Below, piece after piece: positions 29,710 to 41,874 of a stretch of 64,000 nucleotides of DNA; within the stretch, counting starts at the first letter, position 1; every line of letters begins with the position of its first letter. The notes below the pieces were generated by a model that had not been told where the DNA came from, ran no database searches, and was given only the letters and a program-made list of their open reading frames with translations. Position numbers and translations under genes: made by a program. This DNA is from Marsupella aquatica (Eukaryota > Marchantiophyta). Where the stretch lies: assembly GCA_973895155.1 (NCBI GenBank), contig OZ316894.1, forward strand, positions 496,001 through 560,000, given 5' to 3'.

Positions 29710-30840
29710 GTCCTACGGGCCATGCATGGAGAGGAGGCCGGAGGACATTTTGCCCCAGTAACCACGTCTAAGAAGATATTAAATGCCGGTTACTGGTGGC
29801 CCACCTTGCACAAAGATGTCTATCAGTTTATCAAACAATGCGATCCTTGTCAACGAGCGGGAGGACCAAGGGCGTCCACCAGACATCCACTGCACCCTAT
29901 TCTATCTCTGGCACCATTCGAGAAGTGGGGTATTGATTACATTGGACCTCTGAAACCACTGACCCACCCTCGACGGAACAAGTACATAATCCTGGCTACG
30001 GATTATGCAACTAAATGGGTAGAGGCCAGACCAACAACGAAGGATGATGCAATTACTACGGCTAGATTCATGTATGAGCAGATCTTTACCAGGTATGGAG
30101 CACCCCTAGAATTAGTTAGTGATAGAGGAACCCATTTTTTGAATGATATAATTAGTCGTTTAAATGAGCAGTATTTAGTTAAACATAGGCCTACTACTCC
30201 CTACCATCCAAAGGCAAACGGGTTGACAGAACGAGCAAACGGAATTATAGGAAAGATATTGAACAAGACAGTAGCTCAGAACAAACTCGATTGGGATGAT
30301 AAATTGTTTGCTGCTGTTTTTGCTTACAATCTTGCCTATAAATCCACTACCGGTCATACACCCTTCTTCTTAACCTTTGGACAAGAAGCCCTGGTACCCA
30401 TGCAACTTGAGATACCGACATTTCAAGTTACAATTGAGGAAAGAGCCTCAGCGTAGGAGAGCCTAAAGGAGCGAGAATATAGGTTAGAAGCTTTAGAGGA
30501 GGCGAGAATGATTTCAGCCGAGAGAGTAGAATATAGACAGAATATCATGAAGCAGCAGTATGATAAAAAGTTGAAAGTAGTTAGTATTCATACCGGTGAT
30601 CTTGTGCTACTTTATGACAGTAGGTATAGTAGGTTTCCAGGAAAGCTTTACACTCGCTGGTTAGGACCCTTTAGAGTAACCATGATGTTCCCCAATGGCT
30701 TCGTACAATTGGCCAACATTACGGGAGAGGTATATCCAGTTTGCATCCATTATGACCGCCTCAAGAAATACTATATGGACGAAGATGAAGTTGTTCGCGA
30801 GGACGCTTCACAATTAAGTGGGGAGCTATGTGATGCCTAG
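29710..30840 (+). CDS. pol: Element B1 integrase (one TAG)
   Basis: Directly after the TGA. HHCC zinc domain (H-x6-H, then CDPCQ), catalytic core with WGIDYIG, LVSDRGTHF and GLTERANG, and C-terminal GPF motif (RWLGPFRV) ending a few bases inside the 3' LTR. There is no chromodomain. A TAG at 30454-30456 (GAG in B2, a G-to-T change) splits it. The integrase joins the cDNA ends to target DNA; the 5-bp duplications seen for element A and the solo B LTR fit this enzyme class. Confidence 0.92.
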
Positions 30841-33800
30841 AAAGGAATCACTCGGCCAGTTAAGTGGGTAAAGCAGGAAGGCACCCTAGGAACACCTTAG
30901 TATAGGGACAAACAAGGAAAATATAAACCATTAGGGGCAACCATGGAACCCGGGCCGAGGCCGGAGGTAAGGACGCTGAGGGTGAAAACTCGATTAGGGT
31001 TAGGGCGCGTTAAGCGTCGGCAGCTAGGAAGGATCAACGGGAAGAAGGACCGGCAGAGGAGAGGGGTAAGGAGCGCTTGCAGGAGATGGTGGCTCATTTG
31101 CGAGCACAAACTAGGCAGACGACTACGGGAGGCCAACTACTGTCAGCTGCTTAGGCAAGCACTCGGGGAGAGAGTAGATACCGACGATCGACCTAAGGAG
31201 GGTATGAGCAACGTCAATCAAGCGGCACATTTCTGGGGATGCCTGTTCGAACGGGCAACTGAGTACATCAAGACTTACGAGGACGAGGAATCAGAAAGGG
31301 CAGCTCGAGAACGGCAGGAGCTCGCTCGATTGTGGGAGCTGTAGAAGACGGCTTTCTTAGGAGGCGAACTCATCAAGGATGAGTTCCTGTGGACGCCTAC
31401 TTCCAATCAACTCGACGATCTTCTATTTTGCAAAGACAGCGTCGTCGGCATCCGAGAGGCCATCAAGAACTGCAACGACATACACTGGGAATTAAAGGGT
31501 AGCACGGAAAGGTGGACCCAGGCAACGGTGCTAGGAGAAACCTCCACGGCAGCAGAGATGAAGAGGAAGGGAGCCGTCAACGATGAAGCCACCCCGGCAA
31601 AAAGAACGAGGTCGGCGGCACCAAAGAAGCCAGCCGAGCAGCAGAGCAGGAGGCAGGGAGAAGCCGAAGAGGAGGAGGTCGATCCCATCAAGGCCATTCC
31701 AACCAGGGATGACACCTGGAAGGGCTGGGCGGCAACCCTACCGGTGGAGGTGCAACTACATTTTGCACGGGAGGAGGATGCATGCTTCACGGCCATGCAG
31801 ACCAAGAAGTACCAAGGCTTCATGGTCGGATCCGGCTTAGAGGCCTTTGTAAGATTACCATGGCTGAAGCCGGAGGTACCGGAGTCAGACCTATTAGAAT
31901 TCGTGGGGTCATGGGAACCCGAGGCCAATTGCACGAGGATATATGGGAAGGATTTCTATCTTACTCCCAAGGTAATTGCCGAAGTGTTTGGCTTGCCGAT
32001 AGGCAATAAGACCAAAGTTGATACCAGGAAGACCTTGCCTGACAAGGAGTTCCGGTCGTTCCCCGGGCCATCAACGAAGAATGGCTTCTTCCGGAACACC
32101 TGCACCAACCCGCACATAGGAGAGATGATCGACTTCTTGCGGGTGACCATGCATTGTAACTTGCCGAGGGCAGAGATCGGCAAGGCACAGGTCTATCTGG
32201 CAGAAAGGCCAGACCCAAGCCGGGACTACAATGGGTACCTCCTCAACCAATTGAAGAAGATCTTAAAGGAGGAGCAGCAGGTAATCGGCATGGGGAGCGT
32301 GTCGCGGCTTGGCTATCACATGCCGCTGTTGTGCCGGTATGCCAGAGGTCAGACTTTTGCCCCGGTACTTCCCCTGCATGTAAGGGCACCCGAGGAAGCT
32401 CCAACGCCGAGGCCGTTGGCTGAGAAGCCTCAACCACCTGTTAGCCCTACGATCGAGCAGGTGTTTAGGCCCAGGAAGGAGGACTTGCCGATGCAGCAAC
32501 CAGGCATGCAGAGTCTGCTGAAACTACTGGAGAAAGAAAAGAAATTGGCATCAGCAACAACAACGGCAACGGCAACAATGCAGGACACTACTACAGAGGT
32601 AGGCCTACACCGGCTCACAAGAGAAAACCCCTTTGCTGGAGACAAGGAGAGAATCAGGCCTGAATCCAAGCCAGGTGTTCGAATGTATGTGGGAATCTCA
32701 AGCTCCGAATCTGAGGCAGAATTGCCTGAAGCTCCTACCCACGAAGAGGAGAGGGAGAAGCCGGACGGCCAAGAAGTAGAGGAGGCAGTGGAGGCAGTGG
32801 AGGACTGCAGCCATGATAATTCCAGCTATGGGTCGGACCATCACGTCCCAGGAGTAAGGACCTGTGGCCGGTTTGTCCCCACACTTCCAAGGGTAGTGCG
32901 AGGGGACCCCAACCAGCAGAGTAGCCCTGAGTCTCCCCCACCAGATGTTGCTCCCCCGAGCTTCGACGGCATAAAACAGACGGTGCAGGAATTTCAGGAG
33001 CGAATCAAGCAGGAAGAGGAGGCAGCCCTGGCTAGGGAAAAGGATTTACCAGGAGGAGATTGGCCGGAGGACATCAGGCGGCTAGCCAAAAAAGGAAGCA
33101 AACCTCTAGCCACGATTGAAGAGATCCGCAAGACGGCTTGGGAGCAGAGGCCGCGATGGGCGATGCCGATCACTTCTACTTACTCCACCTACGCTAAGAA
33201 TAGAGCCATGGAGTATGGTGAGATGTGTGGGGAACTTGCGCTCGGCATCTTCGGAGAGGAGTTGGAGGTAGGACCCTTTTCCATAGGGAGCAGTTGGAGA
33301 AGCACCAATTAGAAGAAGTGGTGGCTTTAGAGAGAAGCAAGAAGGACGAGGTCATTCGGCGGCTTAGGAGGATGGAAGCCGAGATTGAAGATCTAAGGGC
33401 GGCCAAGAAAGCCCAAGATGAACTGCGGATTAAACGACATGAGCTGAACATCATGCAGGGGCAGTTGGACACCGCGCAGGCTGATAATCAGAATATCAAG
33501 GATAAACTGACTCAGACGCAGGGAGAGTTGGCCGACACGATCAAAGAGAGGGAGAAGTGGAAGCAAGAGCTGAAGAATACAGAGGAGGCCCACATAACAG
33601 CCAACAGCCGGGCCATGGCGGAGACCCAAAGAAAGGAATGGGCGTTGAAGGGGGAGCTCAAGAAAATCCGCGGAGCCCTTGAGCAGAAGGAGGCCGAGTT
33701 AGGGAAATCCTATCAAGGGATTATGGCGCTGCAGCAGGAGCTTGCGTCCCTGACGGCCAGCTTCAAGGCCGACCTAAGGGAGAAGGACGAGATGCTCGAA

Positions 33801-35496
33801 CAGACTTACGCCAAGATGAACCAGATGGAGTCTGTCATCATTGCAGAGCTCGACAAGGAGCTAAGAGCAACCCAGGAGGAGAGGACTACCTTGAAACAAG
33901 AACGGGAGGAAGCCCAGAAGGAACTAGAGGAGGCACGCAAGGACCTGGATGAGACCCAGGAGGAGTTGGAGGAAATCACGAGGAAGATGGAGAACCTCCA
34001 GCGGCGGGCCGACAACCAAATGGAGCGGCTGAAGAAACAAGCCGCAGTATTTAAGTGCTTGTCTTCATCAGGCCCAACTCCAATTGGGGCAACCAAGTTA
34101 CCAGGAGTGGTACTGGCCGAAGAAAAAGCCGCGCCAACTGCACCAGTGCCGGAAGTAAGTGGGAAGGGGAAGGGACCAGCTGCCGAACTAGAAAAGAAGA
34201 AAAAGCGGAAACCTTTAGGGTCAAGGAGTAATCCGACTCCACAAGCCGTGGTGACCAAAAAGGTAGAACCAGCACCATCCTCCGGCATGAATACGGCAAT
34301 AGATCCCGCTATCATCACAGGTGGGGGTGGTGCGGCCCAAGCCGAACTACTCAGTAATGAGGCCGGTATTCCAGATCCGCCTCTTGAGCAGGCCGGGGAG
34401 ACCGTAGCCGAGGCTGAGGCCGTAACCGATTCCCAAGCCGATGCCGACGCCGATGGTGGACCCAGTCAGGCCGAGGGAGAATTGACTCAGTCAAGGGCAG
34501 GTAATCTGTCAGGGAATGAGCCTACGGCAGTGGCTGAGGAGGAAGCGTTGGGGGCATCCATTAAGGATCCACCACCGGTGTCGTGACGGTGCAAGGGCGC
34601 CATTCCTTTTAGGGAGGGCGGACGTGGAGGGAGGAGGCGTGAGTGGGCAGGGCGGGCGCGGATCTCCACATTTAGGATTAGGATCAGAACCAGGAGCGGC
34701 CCTGACACTTAGCTTAGTGGGATTGCGGTCCCACTGGTAGGAGCAACACTTGTGCTCCTGCCTTGCTGTACATAGGTAGATTCGGGCAAGTAGATTACTG
34801 TTAGGTAGATTAGGCTTACGATGCAAAGAATGGCGGATCCACTACCAGGATAAGTACCTGGGCAGCGGGGAGCTCAAGGCCTCTTCTTTAGCAAGTTCTT
34901 AGTTTGCACCAGCCGGGCTGGGATCAAGTAGTACGAGAAGCTCTCGGTTAGTCATACAGTGACCCTTGTGTATATTCATGTTTCCTCATGCCTAAGAGCT
35001 GAATAGAGTTGGCCTCACGGCTTAGTTCGCAGAACTTGTGTATGAGATGTATTGTTTGTATGGCAAGTGCATGGTACGACTCAGTCAGAATGAGTCATTT
35101 TGCTATTTGTGTGTCGCATTAACTTGTGTGAAGAGTGCCCACATCAACCAAAAGGAAGGAAAGTAAGCAGGGGAGTGAGAGTTGGATGTGTCGAGCTGAG
35201 AGAGGTCTTAGCGGCTTAACCAAGCCTATTGAGGATCATTCCGGCGGTGGAATCCAAACATACCTAACAAGACGGAGGGGAAGACAGGGGAAGGCCTAGA
35301 TTAGGCCGGCTACGTATCTCATGACCCGATGAAGGATCTGTCCAGTATATGTGTAAAATGTTAATAGTAGTAGTAGAAGGTTAGCAGCGTCCCATGCCGC
35401 TAAGCCGCGGAAACGGCCTCGCCAAGCGTGAAACCTGCGGGAATCGGCTTGAGCTGGGGGGTTTCTTGGGTTTAGGGAGCCATGGGACGCACCACA
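30829..35496 (+). repeat. Element B1 3' LTR, 4,668 bp
   Basis: Starts TGTGATGCC after the purine-rich AAGTGGGGAGCTA and ends GCACCACA. It is followed at once by ATGGCTTCTTCC, which belongs inside the ORF of another B-type LTR. This is an abrupt LTR-to-LTR junction without target duplication. Confidence 0.93.
30943..34586 (+). pseudogene. LTR-encoded protein of element B, B1 3' LTR copy
   Basis: Same protein as 20064-23699. It carries TAG at 31342-31344 (CAG in B2), a short in-frame duplication in the GluValGlu-rich linker near 32785, and loss of one T from a five-T run near 33277-33280 that shifts the frame. The frame is then open from about 33225 to 34586 for the coiled coil, basic stretch and tail. 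The two LTRs of B1 have therefore decayed at partly different sites. Confidence 0.85.
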
Positions 35497-37964
35497 ATGG
35501 CTTCTTCCGGAACACCTGCACCAACCCGCACATCGGAGAGATGATTGATTTCTTGCGAGTGACCATGCACTGTAACTTGCCGAGGGCAGAGATCAGCAAG
35601 GCTCAGGTCTACCTGGCAGAAAGGCCAGACCCAACCCGGGATTACAACGGGTACCTCCTCAACCAACTGAAGAAGATCTTGAAGGAGGAACAGCAGGTGA
35701 TCGGTGTGGGAAGCGTGTCCCGGCTTGGCTATCACATGCCGCTGTTGTGCCAGTATGCCAGAAGTCAAATCTTTGCCCCAGTACTTCCCCTATCGGCAAG
35801 GGCACCGGAGGAGGTCCCGGAGCAGAGGCCGGCACCAAAGAAGCCCAACCAGCCCGACAGTCCGACGATTGAGCAGGTGTTTAGGCCAAGGAAAGAAGAC
35901 TTGCCGATGCAGCAACCAGGCATGCAAAATCTGCTGAAATTGCTGGAGAAGGAAAAGAGAACGGTTCCGGCAATGGCAACGACACCGATACAGGACACTG
36001 CCCAAGAAGTTGACCTAAGCCGACTCAGAAGGGAAGACCCCTTTACCGGAACCAAAGAGAGATTGAGGCCGGAACACAAGCCGGGAGTGCGAATGTACGT
36101 GGGAGCCTCAAGCCCCAAATTTGAGGCAAAGGAGCCGGGAGTCCAAGTAGTGGAGGAGGCAATGGAAGACTACAGCAATGATAACTCCGGCTATGGGTCG
36201 GATCATCATGTTCCAGGAGTAAGGACCTGTGGCCGATTTATCCCCACACTTCCAAGAGTAGTTCGAGGGGACCCCACCCAGCAAAGTAACCCCGAGTCTC
36301 CCCCACCAGAGGTTGCTCCCCTGAGCTTTGACGGCATAAAGCAGACGGCACAAGAATTTCAAGAGCGACTTAGGGAGGAAGAGAGAGCAGCCTTGGCTAG
36401 GGAGAAGGATTTACCAGGAGGAGATTGGCCGGTGGACATCAAGCGGCTTGCCGAGAAAAGAAGCAACCCTCTTGCCACCGTAGAAGAAATCCGCAAGACG
36501 GCTTGGGAGCAGAGGCCGCGGTGGTTGATGCCGATGACTTCTAGTTACTCCACCTATGCTAAGGATAGAGCCATGGAGTACGGGGAGATGTGTGGGGACC
36601 TGGCGCTCAGCATCTTTGGGGAGGAGTTGGAGCAGGGACCCTTTTTCCACAGGGAGATGTTGGAAAAGCACCGATTAGAAGAAGCGGTGGCTTTGGAGAG
36701 AAGCAAGAAGGACGAGGTCATCCTGCGGCTTAGGGAGAAGGAAGCCGAGGTGGAAGACCTACAGGCGGCCAAGAAAGCCCAAGATGAGTTGCGGATTAAG
36801 CGGCATGAGCTAAACATCATGCAGGGGCAGTTGGATACCGCTCAGTCTGACAATCAGATTATCAAAGATAAACTGACTCGGACCCAAGGAGAGTTGGTCG
36901 GCGCAGTCAAGGAGAGAGAGAAATGGAAGCGGGAGCTAAGGGATGCAGAGGAAGCCCACTTAGCAACCAACAATCGGGCCATGGCGGAGAACCAGAGAAG
37001 GGAGAGGGCATTGAAAGGAGAGCTCGAAGATATCCGCGGAGCCCTTGAGCAGAAGGAAGCAGAGTTAGGGAAATCCCATCAAGGGATTATTACGCTGCAG
37101 CAGGAGCTTGCATCCCTGACGGCCAGCGTCAAGGCCGCCTTGCGTGGAAAGGACGACCAACTTGACTAGACTTCTGCCAAGATGAATAAGATGGAGTCTG
37201 TGGTCGTTGCAGAGCTCAACAGGGAGCTAGGAGCAACCCAGGAGGAGAGGGCTACCTTAAAAAAAGAATTGGAGGAAGCCAATAAGGAGCTGGAGGAGGC
37301 GTGCAAGGACCTGGACGAGACCCAGGAGGAGTTGGAGGAAATCACGAGGAAGATTGAGAACCTACAGCGGCGGGCCGATAACCAAACGGAGCGGCTGAAG
37401 ACACAAGCCGCAGTATTTAAATTCTTGGCTTCATCAGGTCCAACTCCAGTTGGGGGAACCCAGTTACCAGGGGTAGTATTGGCCGAAGGACAAGCCGTAA
37501 CACTCACCCCGGTGCTGGAGGTAAGTGGCAAGGGGAAGGAACCGGTTGTCGAAATAGGGAAGAAGAAGAAGCGGAAACCTTCTAGGTCTGGGAGTTATAC
37601 GGCTTCTCAAGCCATTGTGACCGAGAAGATAAACCCGGCACCAACCTCCGGCATCGGCACGGTGGTAGATCCACCAATCCTAGGAAGTGGAGATGGAAAG
37701 GCCGAGGCCGGGAGAACCAGTAATGTTGCCGAGGTACCAGATCCTCCACTAGAACATGTCGGGAAGGCCGTAGCCGTAGCAGAGGCCGTAGCCATAGCAG
37801 AGGCCGTGACCGATGCTGAGGCCAAAGCCGAGGGTGGACCCAGTCAGGCCGATGAAGAGTTGACTCAGTCAGGGGCAGGTAATCTCTCAGAGGAGGGACG
37901 AACGGCAGTGGCTGGGGAGGAAGCGTTGGGGGCGTCCATTGAGGACCAGCCACCGGTGTCGTGA
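35497..37964 (+). pseudogene. LTR-encoded protein of B' (partial, a single TAG)
   Basis: The frame enters from the junction and is open for about 2.47 kb except for one TAG at 37167-37169, where B1 has CAG. It keeps the NGFF block, the linker motifs IEQVFRPRKEDLPMQQPGMQ and DNSGYGSDHHVPGVRTCGRF, the coiled coil, the basic KKKKRKPS stretch and the acidic tail ending ASIEDQPPVS. That the frame survived this much divergence from B1, with length changes compatible with the frame, suggests the protein was under selection in active elements. Confidence 0.82.
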
Positions 37965-38860
37965 CGGTGTAAGGGCGCCGTCCCTTTTAGGGAGGGCGGA
38001 CGTGGAGGTAGGAGGCGTGAGTGGGCAGGGCGGGCGCTGATCTCCAAGTTTAGACTTAGGATCAGGATCAGGAGACGGCCCTGACACTTAGATTAGTGGG
38101 ATTTCGGATCCACGGGTGTGGACGACACTTGTCCTCCTGCCTCGCTGTACTTAGGTAGATTATAGTAGGTAGATTAGGCTTACGCTGCAAGGAATCAGGC
38201 GGATCCACAACCAGGATAAGTACCTGGGCTTCGGGGAGTTCAGGGCCTCTTCTTTAGCAAGTTTTTAGTTGGACCAGCAGGGTTGGGATCAAGTAGTAAG
38301 AGAAGCTCTCGGTTAGTTATACAGTGACCCTTGTATATATTCATGTTTCCTCATACTTAAGAACTGAATAGAGTTGGCCTCACGGCTTAGTTCGCAGAGC
38401 TTGTGTATGAGATGTACTGTTTGTATGGCAAGTGCATGGTATAACTCAGTCAGAAGGAGTCATTTTGCTATTTGTGTGTCGCATTAACTTGTGTGAAGAG
38501 TGCCCACATCAACTAATAGAGGAATAGAAGTAAGCAACGGAGTGAGAGTTGGATGTGTCGAGCTGAGAGAGGTCTTAGCGGCTTAACCAAGCCAATTGGG
38601 GATCATTCCGGCGGCGGAATCCAAACATACCTAATGGAAGACCAGGAGAGGAATACAAGGGAGGGACTAGAATAGGCCGGCTAAGTATCTCATGACCCGA
38701 TGAAGGATCTGTCCAGTATATGTGTGTAAAATGTTAATAGAGGATTAGCAGCGTCCCATGCCGCTAAACCGCAGAAACGGCCTCGCCAAGGATGAAACCT
38801 GCGGGAATCAACTTGAGCAAGGGGGTTTCTTGGGTTTGGGGAGGCAGGGGACGCACCACA
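35497..38860 (+). mobile_element. Older, diverged B-type LTR fragment (B')
   Basis: Corresponds to the LTR from the NGFF region (equivalent to about 21203) to its end GGACGCACCACA at 38860. Similarity to the B1 LTR is visibly lower than between B1 and B2 (roughly 80-85 percent by eye, with several indels in the linkers), so it is an older or separate subfamily. The 5' third is missing. Its end abuts the start of the MULE-like coding region, so the LTR insertion may have cut that gene. Confidence 0.88.
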
Positions 38861-41800
38861 GGGAGTTTGGGAAAGTAAGCTGTAGTGGTTCTCTCGAATG
38901 CCGAAATAGAGCATGTGAGTTTTACACCAGGACTCAAGTCAGAAATTGTAATGGATGGGATGGGACCCCCAAGCTCTCTGGTCAGCATTGTCCTGGGAGG
39001 TTTATCAATGTTGGAGGAATTGTTTGTCGCTATTGCCTTCAAGTTCCATTTTGTGTTGAGTCTTGTCCAGCAAAAATGTTTTATATGTACCCGCAAGTTT
39101 TGATCGAAAATGATACTGCAAAACACATGTCACGACTTGCAATCCATATGGGAGTGCACAACCATCCATGTCGGAAGGTCTTGTCTAGAAGTGCTGAGAA
39201 AATAGCAATAGAAGAAATACGGAGACAGCATGAGAAGTCTCCTTCTACACCGTGCGTTTTGAAAAATGAGATCACTGGATCTTTAATGGATGCCGTAGGT
39301 GAGTCTGTGGATGACATTTCAAAGCTAGAAGAATCAGAAATCTGGAAATCACTTATGCTCGTTTCAACGCCTCAGAAGTTTTCTGCATTATTTAAGAGCG
39401 TTCGCAAAGATCAGGTTGGTCGAGGTGATTTGGAATATCTGGTTCGCATGCAGAAGAATGTTACGTTTCCTTTTCTCCAAATATATCTTCTTCCTGGGCA
39501 GGGCTGTAAAGGTGATAGAGCGCATATTTTCAAAATGACTATCAAAGGTCATGGATCGGGAGTAGATTTACTACGTCAGATGAAGAAAGGGGGGCCTCTA
39601 CAAGGAGCATGGGTGAGCTTTGACATGATGAAAAGGATGTCGAAAGAATGGAGTACTTTTAGTGCACATGTGTATGACCATAACTATCGAGCTTTGTGCA
39701 CAATATTTACTTGTGAACTCAAAGCAGAGGACACTGCATCGCTTGAGAAAGCTTGGAGGTTGATGATCGAAGTCGCTTTGGAGAACGGTTTAAACGGTGT
39801 GGAAATCCATGGTTTCATGGCGGATAACGCTCAGGCGGGATGGATAGCGGTTAGGAATGTCTTCTTTGACGGCCATCCAAACCCGGAGAGAGAGCGATCG
39901 GATGCATTCCACTTTTATCAGTCTTTGCATCGGCACTCTATCGAAGGAGTACTTGAAGAAAAACATGTTGAACATCGAATCCTTTGGGAAGTTGCGGAAT
40001 GCCGCTTCATTTGTGGAAGCCTACAGGGTATCACGAGAGATTGATTCATGGTGGAGATCTGGAAATTGTATTCCTGGGAAACTTAGAATGTTGCAAGGAT
40101 GGATCACTTGGTGGGTTGTGAGGTGGCGTCAGTGGGGAAATTTCATACGTTTGGTGAGTCAATGTATACTAGCGCCCGACGCTAGTATTAATATCCCTTT
40201 TCTAATTGTGATATTTACTGATGTTTTTGCCAGCGCCGGGCGCTAACATACAAATAGCTTGATAGCTTCTTCAATCTTCACAATCATCATGAAAACATTC
40301 ATACCTTTTGTCCGCCCATTTTGAAGTTCCGCTTTTTGTATTTGATATATTGTACTGAATTTGACAAAACTCTTTTTCAGAGCAAAAGTGCACTTGAAGG
40401 GGGGATGATTCCCAATTGCACTGGTTCTGAAGCTGTTCACGGAATCATGAAAGCATGGCAGGGAAAGAAAACAGTTGGTTTGTTCGAAGGATGTAAGATC
40501 GATCACAACAGAGCAATCTCACAAATAGCAACCTATACAGCATATCGTGAAGGGCTTCATCGGGGTACCGGTCCAACAGTGTTTGAATTGGCTTTTTGTT
40601 CGGTTGACCAAGCAGGGTCCCCGAAACTCTTCAAAGAAGCCTCTAATATGTTACTCGCAAATGCAGCAGAATCTGATTTGGAGAGGGATTCTCCGTTGAA
40701 TGGGGATTTTGTGACAAAGTCTATGAAAAGAAAAGGTCCGGCGACCGGGAATGTCTCTCCACAAGACTCCCATCGACATGACACGGTTCTCATAACTACG
40801 CCAAACACCCGAGGTTGCAAGAGGAGAAATTTGACCTCAGCCGAGTTTGAGCACATTCCGATACTTGGAACTCCTCCTTCGAATCCAGTTATCGATTTGT
40901 CTGAAAGTGGCTCTCCAGTTTCCCATCATGTCACTCAATCTTCCGAAGTTCCAGAAAGTGTTCCGAACACCACTCCATTCATTCCTATAGACACTTCACT
41001 TTTTGAAGAGGACGTTGTACCCGGGTCGTGGCATTTGCGGAGAGTTTCCAGACACGGTGCTAGACCACAGTGTAATGGGACGTTGTCTGGAAGTTGTGAT
41101 CGAGATGAGTGTCGTAATCGAATTAAGAAGGTCGGATATCCTTCAAATGCAGGGGTTGTCGGAATAGTCGTCAAAGGTTACCGCTTATTCAGAGGTGAAC
41201 ACCATCTAGAGCTTGTCTGGTTCTGCCCCACTCGTGATTGCTGGAAGAGCCGCCCTCGTCGAGGTATTGTGAACCTCCCTACTTGCCCAGACTTTTTGCC
41301 AGTACAGAAAGGCACTCATCTTTCAAGTCTGGAGTTGAATTTCCTTCACGAGCAGGGCATTGAAGTCTCGAGAGGAGGTGTTGTTTCACGTTGTCCTTCT
41401 CCATTTGAACTGAAAATCAACATTGACGTTTTCCCTGAAAAGATCGATCTTGCACAAGTCAACATCCATTTTTGAACGAGAAACGGGCGTGCGATGAGCT
41501 CTAGATCAAATCTCACTCAGGAATATCATAAAAGGATTGAATCAGCAACGAAAGAAACAATGACTTTGATCAAAACTATGGAAGTTTCATCGGGAAATTC
41601 ATACGGAAAACGATTCCAGATACGCACACGTGCACATTTACGAACTGCAAATACTTACTGGGTGCAAATTTGCATTTTCCCTTGTTGCTCTTGTGAAGAT
41701 TTCTTTCGTCGACATTCTCGAGGGAAACCTTTCATGCCATGTAAACACTTGTACTGGGTTTACAAAGTTATCTGCAAGCTTGATCTTGTGGACAATATCC

Positions 41801-41874
41801 TCCCAAGCCAACCGATTCTTACCATTGCGGAACTACGTTATATTCTAGCGAGGCAGAATGCTTATGGTTTATAG
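38861..41874 (+). pseudogene. MULE-like transposase with zinc-binding head and SWIM finger
   Basis: Exon 1 runs from the end of B' to 40153, with a one-base frame change near 39990. Intron 40154-40380 (GTGAGT to TTTTTCAG, phase kept) leads to exon 2, 40381-41874. Order: Cys-rich head (CSGSLECRNRACEFY; CRYCLQVPFC) ending HMGVHNHP, as in GCM1/FLYWCH-type MULE heads; an RNase H-like region around FDMMKRMSKEW, FMADNAQAGW and HFYQSLHRHS; a linker; and a C-terminal SWIM finger (CSCEDFF, then CKHLYWV). MULE transposases cut and insert their DNA element; SWIM and WRKY/GCM1-type fingers are usual companions. A TGA (41473-41475) lies in frame before the SWIM part. No terminal inverted repeats were located. 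A KDZ-type transposase is the alternative. Confidence 0.5.
40154..40380 (+). other. Intron carrying two AGCGCC palindromes
   Basis: GTGAGTC donor and CTCTTTTTCAG acceptor. Codon phase is preserved on both sides (CGT TTG, then AGC AAA). It contains TACTAGCG-CCCGA-CGCTAGTA (40167-40187) and AGCGCCGGGCGCT (40232-40244). Confidence 0.75.

Larger units (their letters stand above)
19949..35496 (+). mobile_element. Ty3/Gypsy LTR retrotransposon B1 (giant coding LTRs)
   Basis: Order: 5' LTR 19949-24611 (4,663 bp), primer binding site 24616, gag, protease, reverse transcriptase, RNase H and integrase 24681-30840, 3' LTR 30829-35496 (4,668 bp). LTR ends are TGTGATGCC and GCACCACA. The LTRs differ by roughly 1 percent by eye. 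There is no target duplication: the left flank ends AGAAT and the right flank begins ATGGC, inside a different B-type LTR, so one junction has been rearranged or misassembled. Coding capacity is damaged by a TAG in gag, a 7-bp deletion in RNase H and a TAG in integrase. A truncated sister copy (B2) starts at 53871. Confidence 0.93.

Noticed and set aside
19949-35496. Interpretation of the 4.7-kb repeats as segmental duplications of a host gene
   Set aside because: They end in TG...CA, abut a primer binding site and integrase exactly where LTRs should, and one copy has a precise 5-bp target duplication.
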